A DNA stretch of 64,000 bases from Molossus alvarezi (Eukaryota; Chordata; Mammalia; Chiroptera; Molossidae), in contig CM073886.1 in the NCBI GenBank assembly GCA_037176705.1, positions 8,950,501 to 9,014,500 of the forward strand, read 5' to 3'. A program made the position numbers and the translations under genes. Each line of letters opens with the position of its first letter. The stretch's first letter is position 1. The notes beneath the pieces were generated by a model, which searched no databases, was not told the DNA's origin, and was given only the letters and a program-made list of their open reading frames with translations. Shown in pieces: positions 1-12,037 of the stretch.

Positions 1-130
1 GGCACATACCCGGGTTGTGGGCCAAATCCCCAGTGGGGGACATGCAGGAGGTGGCCAGTCGATGTTCTCTCTCATCGATGTTTCTGTCTCTCTCGCTCTT
101 CCTTCCCCTCTCTCTCTAAAATTGATAAAG
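1..130 (+). mobile_element. Ves-type bat SINE, 3' part, cut by the window edge
   Basis: The window opens inside a SINE. The stretch GGCACATACCCGGGTTGTGG, the phrase CATGCAGGAGG and a TC-rich run match the middle and tail of the complete copies elsewhere in the window. The tRNA-like head lies outside. It ends in CTCTCTAAAATTGATAAAG, like the subfamily that lacks the TCCTCRGGTGAGGA tail. Confidence 0.8.
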
Positions 131-889
131 AAAATTAACACTTGTAAATATATATATACACCCAACATAGGAGCACCTCAATATGTAAAGCAATTGTCAG
201 TGGCCATACAGGGAGAAATTCACACAATACAATAATAGCAGGGGATTGTACCACCTCAGTATATCAATGAATAGGTAATCCAGACAGAAAGTAAGGAAAT
301 AATGGCCTTAAATGGCACATTAGATGAGATAGACTTAGGCATTTGGATAACATTTCACTCAGAAACTGCAAAATACACATTTTTTCAAGTGCACATGGAG
401 AAATAGACTTCACGTCCTAATGGGAAAAGCACATGGCAAAGGGACCTGCATCATGGGAAGGATTTGTGCCCATTTTGTTGCAACCTACCAAGAGGTTGAG
501 TAAATGAAGAGATGCCTGGATAGAAAGACAGATAGGGTCGAATGAAACGGTTCTGTCCAAGTCAAGTTCCTGAACACCGTCCAGCCTGGGCGACAAGCGG
601 GGACAGAGGAAGCCGCCCGCAGGTGGAATTCGGTGGGCGGGAGAGGGGCAGCAGGAGCTAGGAGCTGCTCAGCGGCCAGTGTTCAGCTGGACTCTCCTCC
701 CCATGGCCTGGGGCCCAAGCAGCCCGGAGGAGAGAGGTGCTTGTGTGGTCCATTGTCCCTGTGCACCCCCTACCGCCCCCTCCCCAAGTCTGCCTGCCGG
801 CCTCCTGCCCAGGCCTCCCTATGCCCACCTGAGCAATTTCCCAGCCTCCCCCCCCCACCCCGCCACGCCCCCTGCAGAGCTCCAGGGTT
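131..889. other. Intergenic, no gene recognised
   Basis: Unique or strongly decayed sequence: AT-rich to about 540, then GC-rich with C-runs near 850. Open frames here have no recognisable protein content. I see nothing I can name. Confidence 0.5.
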
Positions 890-1230
890 TGTAATTACTG
901 TAGTGATTACTTACCACCATTACATTAAGTTTTTAAACGCTCCCTTCAAATTGAACAATGTTTTTTCAAAGTCAACAGCTGGTTCACAGCTTGAATGCAA
1001 CCGTTAGGATAAATTAAATAAAAAGGGTAATAAAATCACAGTCTAAATTTAATTTCTGAAGAGTGCATAGGCTCCACACACACACCAAGAAGTGCATTTA
1101 AAACATGCCTTTAAAATACAGCCAGGAAAGCAGAAGTTAATTCACTCTCTGATTATGTCGGCTAATGGGCACACTGGAGCGATTAACCACATAATTGCCC
1201 TGGTGTGGACAAAGCCCGAGTTCACTCCCA
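890..1230. promoter_or_regulatory. Candidate conserved noncoding (enhancer-like) block
   Basis: AT-rich, non-repetitive sequence with many homeodomain-core TAAT/ATTA motifs, including TGTAATTACTGTAGTGATTA (a near-palindrome) at about 890-910, and no coding potential. This is the look of mammalian conserved enhancers, but conservation cannot be tested from one sequence. Inference only. Confidence 0.25.
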
Positions 1231-1559
1231 GGGCTCCATTGGACAGCCCACAGGGTCCGCGTGGGAAGGGTTATCAGACAGAGGACTTGTATGTACAGAG
1301 GTCCCCGTGAGTAGGCTCAGAAAAGGGGCCCTTTCCCCTGAAGCAAAACAACAACGAGGATGATGACAAGGCAGGCCTCCATCCCAACACATCTTCCTGT
1401 CCCCGGTAGCGACCCGGAACTCCCTGACAGGAATGACCTGGCAGAATGGCTGGACACTGTGCACCTGCTTGCATGCAGTTTGCTAGATTAGTCACTGAAA
1501 CCCTTTGCCTCTGCAGGGCCGGCAGGATACGCCTCTCAGAAACAGGCCACTGACAGAAG

Positions 1560-2066
1560 GGTTATTTTTAAGCTAAAGGCAATTGAGGGAAAAACAGGTA
1601 CAAGAAAAGCTCTTTGCCCTCCCCCTATTTTTCTAAAAGCAGGACATAAATGTGTAAAGGTGTCTTCCCTCCCTTCTCTGCCACATCCCACCTCCCTAAC
1701 AGAAGTTAATCATAGAAGACAACTCTAGACACTTGTCAGTATGGAGCTGGGACCAGAGAAACCTGCCTAGCAACCTTACTCACCAGCCCGTGTCTTCCAT
1801 TAGCTTCCCATATAGTTTCCTTCCCACATTGGCTGCCCTAAAAACTCAGTCCTTTGCCTGTGTCTTGTGGCTTCTCTAGCAAAGTATTGCGAAGCTATGT
1901 AAGCCCAAGTTCTAACCACCCCTTTGAACTCAGCACTGGGTAATCCCATGTGTATGCTTGATGCAGATGTTAATAAACATTTCCTCTTGCTTTTCTCTTG
2001 AGCTGGCTTTTGTCAGTCTAATTCACAGGACCCCAGCCAGTGAATCGAAGATGGGTAGAGGGAGAA
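1560..2066 (+). mobile_element. Probable solo LTR of an old endogenous retrovirus
   Basis: The 3' portion has an LTR R/U5 layout: a poly(A) signal AATAAA at about 1973 followed by a pyrimidine-rich run, then TTTGTCAGTCTAATTCACAG, an ending I associate with class I ERV LTRs. No gag/pol/env is visible on either side, so it looks like a solo LTR. The 5' boundary is a guess. Confidence 0.45.
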
Positions 2067-2159
2067 AGAACTTTTTTTCTTCCCTACATCTGAAAGGCAA
2101 CTTACCTTGGGACCCATCTAAAAAGACTCACCCAGCACTGCTTGCAGGACCGGCCCTAT

Positions 2160-2760
2160 ACCCCTATGCTCCCTGCTCTGGAGTCAGCCTGAACTTGGAT
2201 CCCACCTCCGCCGCCTGGACAGTGATTGAGCTCATTTCTCAGAGCCTCCACTTCCTCCTCTGTAGAAAGGGAACTCATTCATTCTTTCATGCAGTCAGTA
2301 AGAGTTTACTGAGCACCCACTCTGAGCCAGGCCTGGGCACAGGTCCCCAGGAGACAGCAGTGAGCCAGCCAGTCAGAAACCCCTGCCTGAAGGGGCACAT
2401 GTCTTAGCTGGCAGACAGACAACAAACTTGGCCAGGAAACAGTATGTATAGAATGGGGGGACATAATTAGTGTTTGGGGGAAATAAAGCAGGGGAAGGAG
2501 AGCAGGGTGTTGTAATTTTAATAAGGTGCTTGGGGAAGGCCCCACTGAGCAGGAGCATTTGCAGTACAGGCCTGAAGGAGGGCAGGAAGCAGGCCACATG
2601 GACACCTGTGTCTCCGGGCAGAGGGAATAAAAATGCAAAGGTCCTGAGGCAGGAGGGTGTCTGGAGTGGTCAGGAAAGCAAGGAGGCTGGTGCACCCAGA
2701 GCAGAGTGAGCTGGGACAGTGTAGGAGATGAAGTCAGAGAGCTCATGGGAATAATAAGAC
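2160..2760. repeat. Ancient MIR and L2-type repeat fragments
   Basis: The first about 110 nt resemble the MIR core (TTTCTCAGAGCCTCCACTTCCTCCTCTGTAGAAA region). From about 2275 the text runs GTTTACTGAGCACCCACTCT ... GGAAGGCCCCACTGAGCAGG ... GGCAGAGGGAATAAAAATGC, typical of decayed L2-type mammalian repeats. No coding content. Confidence 0.55.
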
Positions 2761-3257
2761 CCTATTCAAGGGGCTAAACCATTCACTCCACCAGTATTTT
2801 CCAAGAGCTTGATTCACGTCAGACAGAGGATGTTGTGGTGAGATGGAATCTGGTGAGGTGAGAGCAGTTCCTGGTGCACAGTAAGCTGTCAGTACTGCAG
2901 GGGGACCCGTGCGTTCTGGGCAGGCAGAGGTGGACGCTGTGCAGGAGAACCTGCGTCCTGGCTCTGCTTCTCCTCCTGGGTGAGGATGCCGGTTCCCGAA
3001 CCAGCAGAGCCAGGGGTGTAAACTGCCCTTTAACAGAGTGTCCACATCACTAGACGTCGGTCCAGGCATAGAAGGTCAGTGTCACAGCAAGAACGCTGCT
3101 GTCCTGTGGGCTCTCAAGGCATGGTGCCTGCATGGCGAGGGCACAGGAACTGGTCCCTGTGGAGGGAGCAGCAGGGAGTGCACAACAAACAGAGGTGCTC
3201 TTGCTCTGGGGAGCCACCCATACAGCCCTGGCTAAAGAAATCAGTCACTGTGGCAGG

Positions 3258-3281
3258 GTGTGTGTGCGCGCACGCGCGTGC
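3258..3281. repeat. 24-nt perfect alternating purine-pyrimidine tract
   Basis: GTGTGTGTG followed by CGCGCACGCGCGTGC alternates purine and pyrimidine without a break, with a CG-rich half. Such tracts are the classical Z-DNA-forming type. Confidence 0.8.
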
Positions 3282-3784
3282 CAGTGTGTGCAGCGTCTTC
3301 CCTCCAAATCTGTAGCCTACCCCGCAATGCTGCAATTATTTAGTTTTTTCCCTTGTTACCACCCAGCCTGGGCACCCTTTCCATTTACCACCCAAGTCAG
3401 CCATTGAGGGTGCTCAGTACTGCCTTTTCCCTCCTCTGGCCAAGCCTACATCACACACACACACATACACACATTGCCATACTTGCATAAAGAACTCTTG
3501 GAAGAAGACACACAAAAGTAATAAATGCAGCCATGTGGCCATCCGAGAGGAGAGAGGGCAAGCAATACCCAGGAAAGGGACTGATGCTTTTTGTAAATAT
3601 CTTTTTTGAACTATATAATACAATATAGCATCTATTCAAAATACTAAATTAAGAAAGAAAGTATATCAAAAATGCAAGCAAGTGACTTTGACATTCTTAT
3701 TGGGACCACAGGTATGAACTGTTCTGTAACTCCTAAGGTGTAAGATACGTCCCATTTCTTTCCATTTATTTTTGTTGTTGTTGT

Positions 3785-4022
3785 TCATCCTCACCTGAGG
3801 ATATTTTTTCCATTGATTTTTAGAGAGAGTAGAGGAAGGGAGGGAGAGAGAGAGAAACATCGATGTGAGAGAGATACATCGATTGGTTGTCTCCCACACG
3901 CACCTCGATCAGGGCTGGAGATCGAACCTGCAACCCAGGTACATGACCTTGACTGGGAATCAAACCCACAACACTTTGGTTCACAGGCTGATGCTCTAAC
4001 CATTGAGCAACACCAGCCAGGG
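3785..4022 (-). mobile_element. Ves-type bat SINE (antisense)
   Basis: It reads CATCCTCACCTGAGGATATT at the low end (reverse of the tail) and ends CACCAGCCAGGGC (reverse of the CCCTGGC head). It is flanked by a CCCATTTCT target duplication, seen at about 3750 and directly after 4022. Confidence 0.9.
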
Positions 4023-4224
4023 CCCATTTCTAAATCAAGTCAAACCCCCATTAGTTAATATACATAATAAGATTGATATTATTCCATTTCTGGAGTTTCT
4101 CTTCTCCGTTGGTCTTACAAGCATCCCAGGGTTTGGTCCAGAATAATCAGAGGGGCTCCAGTCTTCAGTCAGTGTGGCCGCATCCTCACGGTTCCTGTGT
4201 GTGGCCGCATAGCACAGGGACCAA

Positions 4225-4410
4225 AACCAGACTCTCCAGCTATTGCCAAGCTTAGATCCCAGCTTGCCTTTCACTGGCTGTGCGACCTGGGGCAGGTGGC
4301 TAATTAAACCTCTCTGTTCCTCAGTGACCTCATCTGTAAATGGAGGTAATAACAAGACCTATGACTTAGTGTGTTCAGTACAGTGTGACCAATGCCAGGC
4401 CCCAGTGAAT
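4225..4410 (+). repeat. MIR element
   Basis: It follows the MIR consensus: CTGTGCGACCTGGGGCAGGT, TTAAACCTCTCTGTTCCTCA, CCTCATCTGTAAATGGAGGT. An old, mammal-wide tRNA-derived SINE. Confidence 0.8.
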
Positions 4411-4570
4411 GGTTGTCATTGTCACCGTCATGCACAATGCCCCTGTCAACAACTGCCCTTGGGGATGGGAGACAGATGCCTGTTTTGGGTGCCATGGACA
4501 ACATTCCCAAGACTGCAGGCCTGAGTCCACCTGGAGCCACCCCCACCTAGGACCTGCCACCTTGGAGGGT

Positions 4571-5250
4571 CCCTTGCAAGAGGATTCACCCACACCATTA
4601 CCCCCTCAGAACCTCTACACCTGCTCACCCAGTCCCAGTGGCCAAAATGCACCTCCAAATACCAGCCCTGTAGGGTTGGGGGTTTGGTGGATGAACAAAA
4701 TGTAACCATGAGGCTCCATTCTCATGGCCTGGCCAACGAAGGATCAAAGTATGGGTGTGAATAGATAGGGTGCATGATAAAGGGTGGGACCACCACCCTG
4801 AGTGTAAGGTATACATGTGAATAGATAGGTCTGCATGTTGGGTTTGGAAAGCCACCCTGAGAGCGCAATGAGGTGACTGCCCAAGCGTGAATGCATTTGT
4901 TACATATCTCCACTGAACACAGCAAGAGACAGGAAGTATGCTGGATTTGGCTGTAAGGTCAGCACAGACCCAATTTCCAGGACTTAATTACCTAAAACAC
5001 CATGTAACCTAGGGAACCACTTTGCAAATAAATTGGACTGCATCCAGAGATCTAGAGCATTTGCTCCCTTGCGATGCTCCCCCTCACTCCAAGCAGTGTC
5101 TGCTTGTAGTTTATTGCATTGAGACAACCCCTGGCAGGCCGAGAGAGTTGGCTTGCAAGAGGACTCACCCACATCATCACCCCCCCAGAACCTCAACATC
5201 TTCTCACCCAGTCCCAGTGGCCAAAATACCCCTCTAAGCACCAGCCCCCT
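4571..5250. repeat. Pair of direct repeats about 100 nt long, 580 nt apart
   Basis: 4571-4670 and 5150-5250 share an almost continuous match (CTTGCAAGAGGAYTCACCCA through TCACCCAGTCCCAGTGGCCA), roughly 85% by eye. Between them is a second, looser repeat around TGTGAATAGATAGG (4757 and 4816). They could be LTR-derived arms or a local duplication; no family assigned. Confidence 0.6.
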
Positions 5251-6093
5251 TCACATTGGCCTCCTGGGTGAGCCAGCTGAATGCCCTTCAGAGAGGCTCA
5301 AACACCCAACCTTCTCACCAGCATGTCAGACTCCCCTGAAGTGCCTGCTGCAGCACAGGGTCCCAGGCCTCATCACATGGAAGCAGGACCCAGGAGTCTG
5401 TATTGAGCCAGCACTGCATCTGCAGGAAGGTCCTTGCAAATGGGGAAGAGCTGTGAGCAAAAAGGAAAAAAGACACCAATTAATTTCTCAACAACTCACA
5501 GGGCTGCCTAGAATTGCCTTTGAATAATTCTAATTTTGTTAAAGTGAATCCCCCATCACTATCAGACAATCATGCCCAGTTTCACCTCTGATTATAGCCC
5601 CCACCACAGTCTGGGAGGCCAAGAGTAGGTACAACCTTTTAACCCTTAGGAAATATTCTGCCCACCAAATTTAGTCTAGAACCCTGAAATGGTGCATCAC
5701 TTTTATGCAAATTTGCATTATGTGACTTGGAAATCAGGCGATCTGTAAGTATTACTAAGATTTGTGCAGGCTCAGATTTGGGAGTAATGCAGCTCTCACT
5801 TTACACCCCTCCCTCCGGGAAACTCCGTCTGAATAATGCCAGCTGCAGGGTTGAGCCCCTGACATAAGTCCGGTAAAAGCTGATCGCTTCAGGCAAGAGG
5901 TGAGTGTGGGGAACCTGCCATTTAACCCTCTCCCCCCCCTCCTCATTTCCCCCACAGGAACCTGTGGCCTGGGTGCTACCTGGGTGTTCATTTAGTATTT
6001 TAGCTACAATCTTTTAAAGCAGTGACTCTGCCAAGACCTGCAGAGTGATCCACTCAATACAAATCTGTGTGAGCACCTACTGTGTGCCCATTT
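5251..6093. other. Intergenic, no gene; possible MER5-like fragment
   Basis: About 5318-5420 (CAGACTCCCCTGAAGTGCCT ... AGGACCCAGGAGTCTG) resembles decayed MER5-type hAT fragments. The remainder is unremarkable unique sequence. Confidence 0.35.
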
Positions 6094-6247
6094 GCAATGT
6101 GGGCACCCCGTCCACGGGCAGTCATAGCGCAATGTGGGCACCCCGTCCACGGGCAGCCATAGCGCAATGTGGGCACCCCGTCCACGGGCAGCCATAGCGC
6201 AATGTGGGCACCCCGTCCACGGGCAGCCATAGCGCAATGTGGGCACA
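6094..6247. repeat. 35-bp minisatellite, 4 full copies plus a partial
   Basis: Units start GCAATGTGGGCACCCCGTCC at 6094, 6129, 6164 and 6199, exactly 35 nt apart, with a broken fifth at 6234. The copies are nearly identical (one T/C difference in the first), which implies recent expansion. Confidence 0.9.
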
Positions 6248-6623
6248 TCGGCCATGTGGAGTTTACATTCTGGTCCACTCTCCTGCCCAGGCTGAGAAGC
6301 CGGCATCATTATCGTTTCTGTGAGATGTGGAAACCGAAGCTGAGCCTGAGATCACACAAGTTGTGCAGAAGCCACACAACTGCAGGTGGTCTAATGCTCT
6401 AACAATTCTTCCACCTATTGGTTGAGGTAGAGGGTGTTTGTGGATCGTAGATCCTGGCCAGATACCATCTCATCTCAACTTCAAGTCTGTAGGGCGTCAC
6501 TGTGACTGGATCACACGTGAGGAGCTCTGGAGGGGGCGACGCTGCACCACACCACCGCCCTCACTGAAGGGAGGTGGGGAAGGTATATGGTGAGCACCCT
6601 GTAGCCTCCTCTCCTCCCAAAGA

Positions 6624-6672
<49 letters not shown>

Positions 6673-8678
6673 GAGAGTTCTAATATCTGAAGGTTCCTCG
6701 GTAGCCAGCCAGGGAGAGGAGCTGGAGGAGGGGTCTGGAAGACAAGGCTGGAAAGGGACATAGGGCTTCCCTAGTTCAACACGCAGCAGGAGAAGGCGCC
6801 TGTTGTCTTTGGAGACCCAGGAAGGGGGGCCAAGGGCAGAGACCAGGATGGGCCACTGCTGTGAGGGCACATGGCTAGACCTCCCATTTCCAACAGGCTG
6901 GACCCCAGACGGAGGGCAAGGGGACCATGCTTAGCATCAGAAGGCCATCCCCATGTGCACGTTTTCAGTTCCCTGTGAGTTAAGCCTCTTATTCATAACA
7001 GCATGGACTTTTCTCCCTCAGAAAAGTCTAGAGTCTATGGTAACATTTCCCTTTGCTTCTGGGAAACCGACCCCAGGGCTTCCATGTTCTTCCCGCATTG
7101 GAATCTGCGTCCCTGGAGCCCCAAGGCTCCTGTGGGTAAAGGAACCAGGCAAGCTGCAGCTCCCTCGAGCTGAAGACGCGCGATCCCCAGGGCCACTTGC
7201 CTGATAGCAGCAGTGACTTGGATTTTCCTGCTTTACAGGAACTTTTGGCCTCAGGAGTCCTATTTTTCTACCAGCAGTATCTACGGGACTACCCAGAGGG
7301 CACTACGTGTCCTCAGAAATAGATCTGAGCCCACTGGGAGTAATGGCCGCCTCACCAGGCACCAAGGTCCCTGCCACCCAGCCCTCCAGATGTCACTGCC
7401 GTGTGCTCTGCGTGGGGTGGAGAGGCGGGGGAGGAGCATAGATTTTTAAACGCACTGCTATGGCAGCCTGGCACCAGAGCCGCTTTGGCTTGGCGGGTTC
7501 CAGACTGAAGCAGCTCGTTTTGACTTACAGGGTCTGCAATCCTGCGATGAGACAGGCCCCACAGGTGGGGCCGCCACAAGATCTGAGTGTCTCCAGCTTC
7601 AGCCGTAGAAATGTTCTTGATTACGGTTGACCCCTCCCTGGGGATATCTGCCTGGCTCATGAGGAACTCTCTTTCCTGAAACTCCCAAGGAAGGAGTAGC
7701 ATTTGGGGGAAGGAGCCTGTTGTGCCCTTAGCTCCACTCCTTGGACCAGCAATGGGACAAGCAGGCGCAGCTGAGCCACAGGGCCCGTGGGATGTATCCC
7801 TCACAAGAATGTCGCTGACGCCAAGGAACGCGGGTTTACTTCTACGAAGTGGAACTTGTAACCACAGACCCCCCACCATGAGCAAAGTCCACGAAACCAT
7901 AGCTGCGCATGGACGGAGAGAAACCGAGGGGAGAGGTAAAAAGAAAGAGCAGGTTGATGCCTTTCCACTTCCCAGCCCCGGGCCCTCCCTGCCCCTGACT
8001 CCCACGAGGCGGCTCCCTGTGGTCCATGCTGGTCAGGGTTCTCATTTGCCCACAGCAGGTACCAAACCATCTATCAGATGAGCTTCATCAGTCTCCAGAA
8101 GAGCCAGAGAGTCAAGTGGGGAGGTCTCAAAGCCAGGAACAGTCACCAGAGCACACTGCGAGAGTATCACAAGGACCTGCGCTACCACGCACGCCGCCAG
8201 GCTGGGCCCAGGGCACTCCTGCCAGGATGCTCCTTCCACTTCCTAAGACCTTAGTCCGTGCCCCAGCTGCAAGGTGGGCTGCCAAACAGCACCCCTGGCT
8301 TCCATCTGGGGGAGGCAGGGCTACTGAGGTGACAATTTCTCAAATGTGTTCCAAGAAGCCACAGAGCACGACACATGTCTGCTACATCATTGTACTGACA
8401 TCTTTATCTTCACTCCCGGTGGTGGCTGCTACAGTCTTATGATGAAACTCTGTGGGGATGTAATTGTGTTAGTTATCATTATGACTATGCACCACAGCTT
8501 ACACAAGCAGAAGGGGCTGCAGTAAGGACTCTGGTCCTCAGGGGTTAGGGCTGGGGCTGGGGGCTGGCGTCAGGAGGCTTCCCCTCCCAGGCCCCACAGG
8601 CTCACCAAGGCTGTCTGTCTGCGGGGACACACCTGGCAGGACAGAAGCTCCTGCTTTCTGAACAGCTGCCACCAAGGT
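6248..8678. other. Intergenic, no gene recognised
   Basis: GC-moderate sequence with a TG microsatellite (listed separately) and several open frames of 60-217 codons on both strands. None has recognisable domains or exon-like splice context, and they lie across each other. Confidence 0.45.
6627..6668. repeat. (GT)n microsatellite
   Basis: About 21 uninterrupted GT dinucleotides. Confidence 0.95.
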
Positions 8679-9123
8679 TGTGAAACTGGACACAAAACGG
8701 GTCAGTAACTGCCTGTCGCCACTAAGCCAATAAGCAGAGACGATGTTGGATTTTTCATGAGCGTTTATTAATCAGATAGCCAGCAATCTGAGCAAGCAGC
8801 ACCTTGAAGAAGTGCTCCGACTCTTCACTTCACACTCTTATACAGGATTAGTGGGTGGGGAAAAACTAAAGTTAGTGAGTTCCCAGGGTCTGCCTCCTTC
8901 CATTGTCCTTGCAGAGATCGGCCCCGAACGCTCTCTCCCTTCAGATGGGTTCTGTCCTTGATCTGGGCTCTGGGCTGCCTTATCTCCAGGGCCTGTTCTC
9001 CTTGTAATGAGTCCTTCAGTTTCCCATGGTCTGGAAAAATATCTCTCCATGATGTCGGAACAGCTTAACCCACTCCAAACAGTTTAACCCATTCCTGGAA
9101 CCGGAGAACAGTCAGCATTCACA
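8679..9123 (-). mobile_element. Solo LTR of an endogenous retrovirus (class I-like)
   Basis: On the minus strand the 445-nt block starts TGTGAATGCTGAC and ends TTTCACA, giving short inverted termini TGTGAA/TTCACA. Inside, in order, are a TATA-like CCTGTATAAGAGTG (about 8840) and a poly(A) signal in CTGATTAATAAACGCTC (about 8765). This is the U3-R-U5 layout of an LTR. No internal retroviral genes flank it, so it is a solo LTR. I do not see a clean target-site duplication, so the ends are provisional. Confidence 0.6.
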
Positions 9124-9639
9124 GAAAGGATGTCAAATGAACGATGGGGTGGTTACAATTCTCTCTGCCACAGTTGCGGCGGGACCCCGTGCAGGTGCGT
9201 TGCCTCCGGTGGTGTGGCAGGGACAGGGCCTCCACAGCAGTCTGCTGGTGCGATTCAGGCGTCCTCCTGGTGCACAGTTTCGAGTCTGAGGGCAGCACTC
9301 TGAAAATTCTGTGATCTACTGAGTCATTTTTATTCCTTTTCAACTTAAGATTGCTGGAGTGGCTTCTGTGGTTTGCAACAAACAGCCTTGACTGATAGCC
9401 AGGTTCCATGCTTACAGCCTGTCTCCACAGAGCGGGCACTGCCCTGGCTCGGGCCACCTGGCTGCCCCTTAGTACCTACCCCTCTCAGGGCACTGCCCAG
9501 GCGGCTTGGGCTGCAGAGCCTGCGCCCCAAGCCCCAGGGGACTGAGCCCAGCCACGGTGCATTGGGAGCCTACTATACATCAGCACCTCAAAGTCCACCA
9601 GAGAAATGTCACCACAGGTAGAAGAGAGCAGTGATTAGA

Positions 9640-9870
9640 ATGGTGGCGATAATATCTGCCAACATTCAGTCATAGCAGGTGTTTCTCTAAGCACTTTAAT
9701 TCACTTCCCATAATAACACTATGAGCTAGGTAATATTATTCCCATTTTATAGACGAGGAAATTGAGGCACCGACAGGTGAAGCCACTTGCCCAAAATCAT
9801 GTGGCTTTTAGTGGTAGGCCAGGACTTGAAGCCCAGCGCCTAACCCAAGTTCGGCTCTTAACTACTCTGC
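9640..9870 (-). repeat. MIR element
   Basis: Reverse of the MIR consensus: CCCATTTTATAGACGAGGAA, GAAGCCACTTGCCCAAAATC, TAGTGGTAGGCCAGGACTTG. Confidence 0.75.
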
Positions 9871-10190
9871 CCCACTGTCTCAGTAAGATTATTTAGGGCA
9901 TCGGACAGAGGCACCGAACCTAGTCTTGGGGACAAGAGCAGAAGGGAAGGTTGCCTGGTGGCTACTTCAAGGCTTGAAAGGTTAGTAGGGGACAGTGAAG
10001 AAATGGGGACAGAAGATTCTTGGCAGAAGGGTCAGGAACAGCTTGGGCGAAGGTTTGGATGGGAGAGTTTAAAGCGAGCCCAACTGGTTTTCCAAGCTAC
10101 TCCACATATGACAGTGCATGGAGCGTGCACATGTGTGGAAACAGGAGGAAGAACCACTTGTCGTTTGCTTACTCTGTACCACGAGGCATT

Positions 10191-10780
10191 GTATCAGTCA
10201 GAATAAGCAATACCACTGCTGCGACAACCCCGCCACGAATCAGAGGCGAACACAATAAACGTTCACTTCTTGCTCATGGAGAGTTCGTGGTGGAGACTCC
10301 TGGCAGCCACACTCCGGAGCCGTGCTCCTCCATCTGTGACTCCACCACCTTCCAGGGCATGGGCAACGCACGTTTCCATCAAGGTCCAGAGAGTGGACGT
10401 TTCTGGAGTTGTCTCAGTCCCCGTCAGAATTATTTAACTCTGCCGTCACAGCACAAATGTGCAGCAATAGATGACGCATCAACGAACGGACGTGGCTGTG
10501 TCCCAATATAACTTCCTTAGGAAAACAGGCAGCAGGCGGGATCTAGCTCAGGGCTGTAGGTGGTGAAGCCCTGTTCTAAGGTAGTGGAGCCTCCACCAGA
10601 GCCTCCCATCCAGCCGCAGATGGGGGCAGAGGGAGAAGGATCACATTGGGGAGGCTGCCACAGGCGGTTTGGAGGCGATGGCATCACTCATGCCCACAAT
10701 CCACTGGCCACAACTCAGTCATATGGCCACATTCCACAGCAAGTAGGAAATGCAGGCTACATGCCCAGAGGAGAAAGCAA
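10191..10780 (+). repeat. Interspersed repeat, same family as 15,297-15,640
   Basis: It starts GTATCAGTCAGAATAAGCAA and later contains CCACTGGCCACAACTCAGTC. The copy at 15,297 starts GTATTAGTCAGGGCAGGTTA and carries CCACTGGCCATGCACAGTCA. The shared ends show one family; I cannot name it. Confidence 0.5.
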
Positions 10781-11085
10781 AGGGAGTTTGGTGAATGTCC
10801 AGTTGTCTCTGCCAAACACACTTTACATGCATTGTCTCTCTCTCCTCTCTTCTCCCAGCCCCAACCAAGGGAAGTCTCTGCAGTCTGGGGAGGGTCCACT
10901 TTTGCTTCAAGACATTTCATGGTAACTCAAATCCCCCGCAGCCTCCAAGCTCTACAAGAGAAGAAAAGTCCATTTCTTCCTCTCCTCCTGCTCTATCCTT
11001 CCTCTAAGGCAGCTGCTGCCTGCTTTGAGGAGGAGGAAAAGGGTGGGGATTGGAGGAGATGGACAACAAAAGGATCAAGTAACAG

Positions 11086-11284
11086 TCATGCGCTGCTTAA
11101 CGAGGGGAATACATTCTAAGAAATGTGACATCAGACAATTTCGTGGTTGTGAGAACACTCTAGAATGTGTTTGCACACACCTAGATGGTACAACCTACGG
11201 AACACCCAGGCCAAAGGTATACTGTATCGTATATGTGTTCCATTGTTGACTGAAACGCCATTATTCAGTGCATGGTTGTGTAGC
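11086..11284. mobile_element. Tigger-family (MER6-like) MITE
   Basis: It begins CAGTCATGCGCTGCTTAACG and ends ATTATTCAGTGCATGGTTGT, whose reverse complement aligns to the start, so terminal inverted repeats are visible. The interior AAATGTGACATCAGACAATT fits non-autonomous mariner/Tigger elements of the MER6 kind as I recall them. Confidence 0.55.
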
Positions 11285-11429
11285 AAAACATAATGCTGCC
11301 TCGTGTACAAAAGCAGACGGGAGCAGGGTGTGGAACAGAGCAGACTGAGATCACTGGGACCCACTTGGAATCAAGATCATTGCTCTCTGTGGGGCTGGGG
11401 ATGGTCTGGGCTCCTGGCTTAGGTGGGGG

Positions 11430-11995
11430 AGGTCATGGAAGGCCTCTTCAAGGATAAAGCCACCAGCTGGGGAACCAACCTGCGAGAAGGCATTCCAGGC
11501 AGAGGGTATGGCAAGTGCAAAGGCTCTGAGGGATGTTCAGAGAAAGCAAGGCCAGCGTGGCCGAGCGCAGTGAGGGAGGGCAAATGAGTCATGCACACAG
11601 GGCCACGGTGGCTACAGGAGTGTGGGTGTTGGTATAAGCCCCTTGTGGAGGGTGGTGAGCAGAATAGCATGGTCTGATTTTCATTAGCTCACTCTGGCTG
11701 CTGTGTGGAGAACACAGTGTAGGGGGCATAAAAGTTGCAGTGAGGAAGAGTTAGGAGCTGTGGTGGTCTGGCCAGAAAGTGGTGGTGGTTCGGACCACGG
11801 TACTGATGGAGGAACTGAAGCCTGGTGCTTGCATGAAGGCATATTTGAAAGGTGGTACTGGTCAGACTTGCTGGTGTTGGTCAAAGAAATAAAAGAAGGA
11901 ATCTGGATGATGACTTATTTCTGCCTTGAGCATTGTTTTGTTTTATCCTCACCCGAGGACATTTTTCCATTTTTTGTTCAGATGAGTGGGAGTGG

Positions 11996-12037
<42 letters not shown>

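Noticed and set aside
7352..8005. 217-codon minus-strand open frame upstream of KDM8
   Set aside because: No domain or conserved motif and no promoter or poly(A) signal context; treated as chance.
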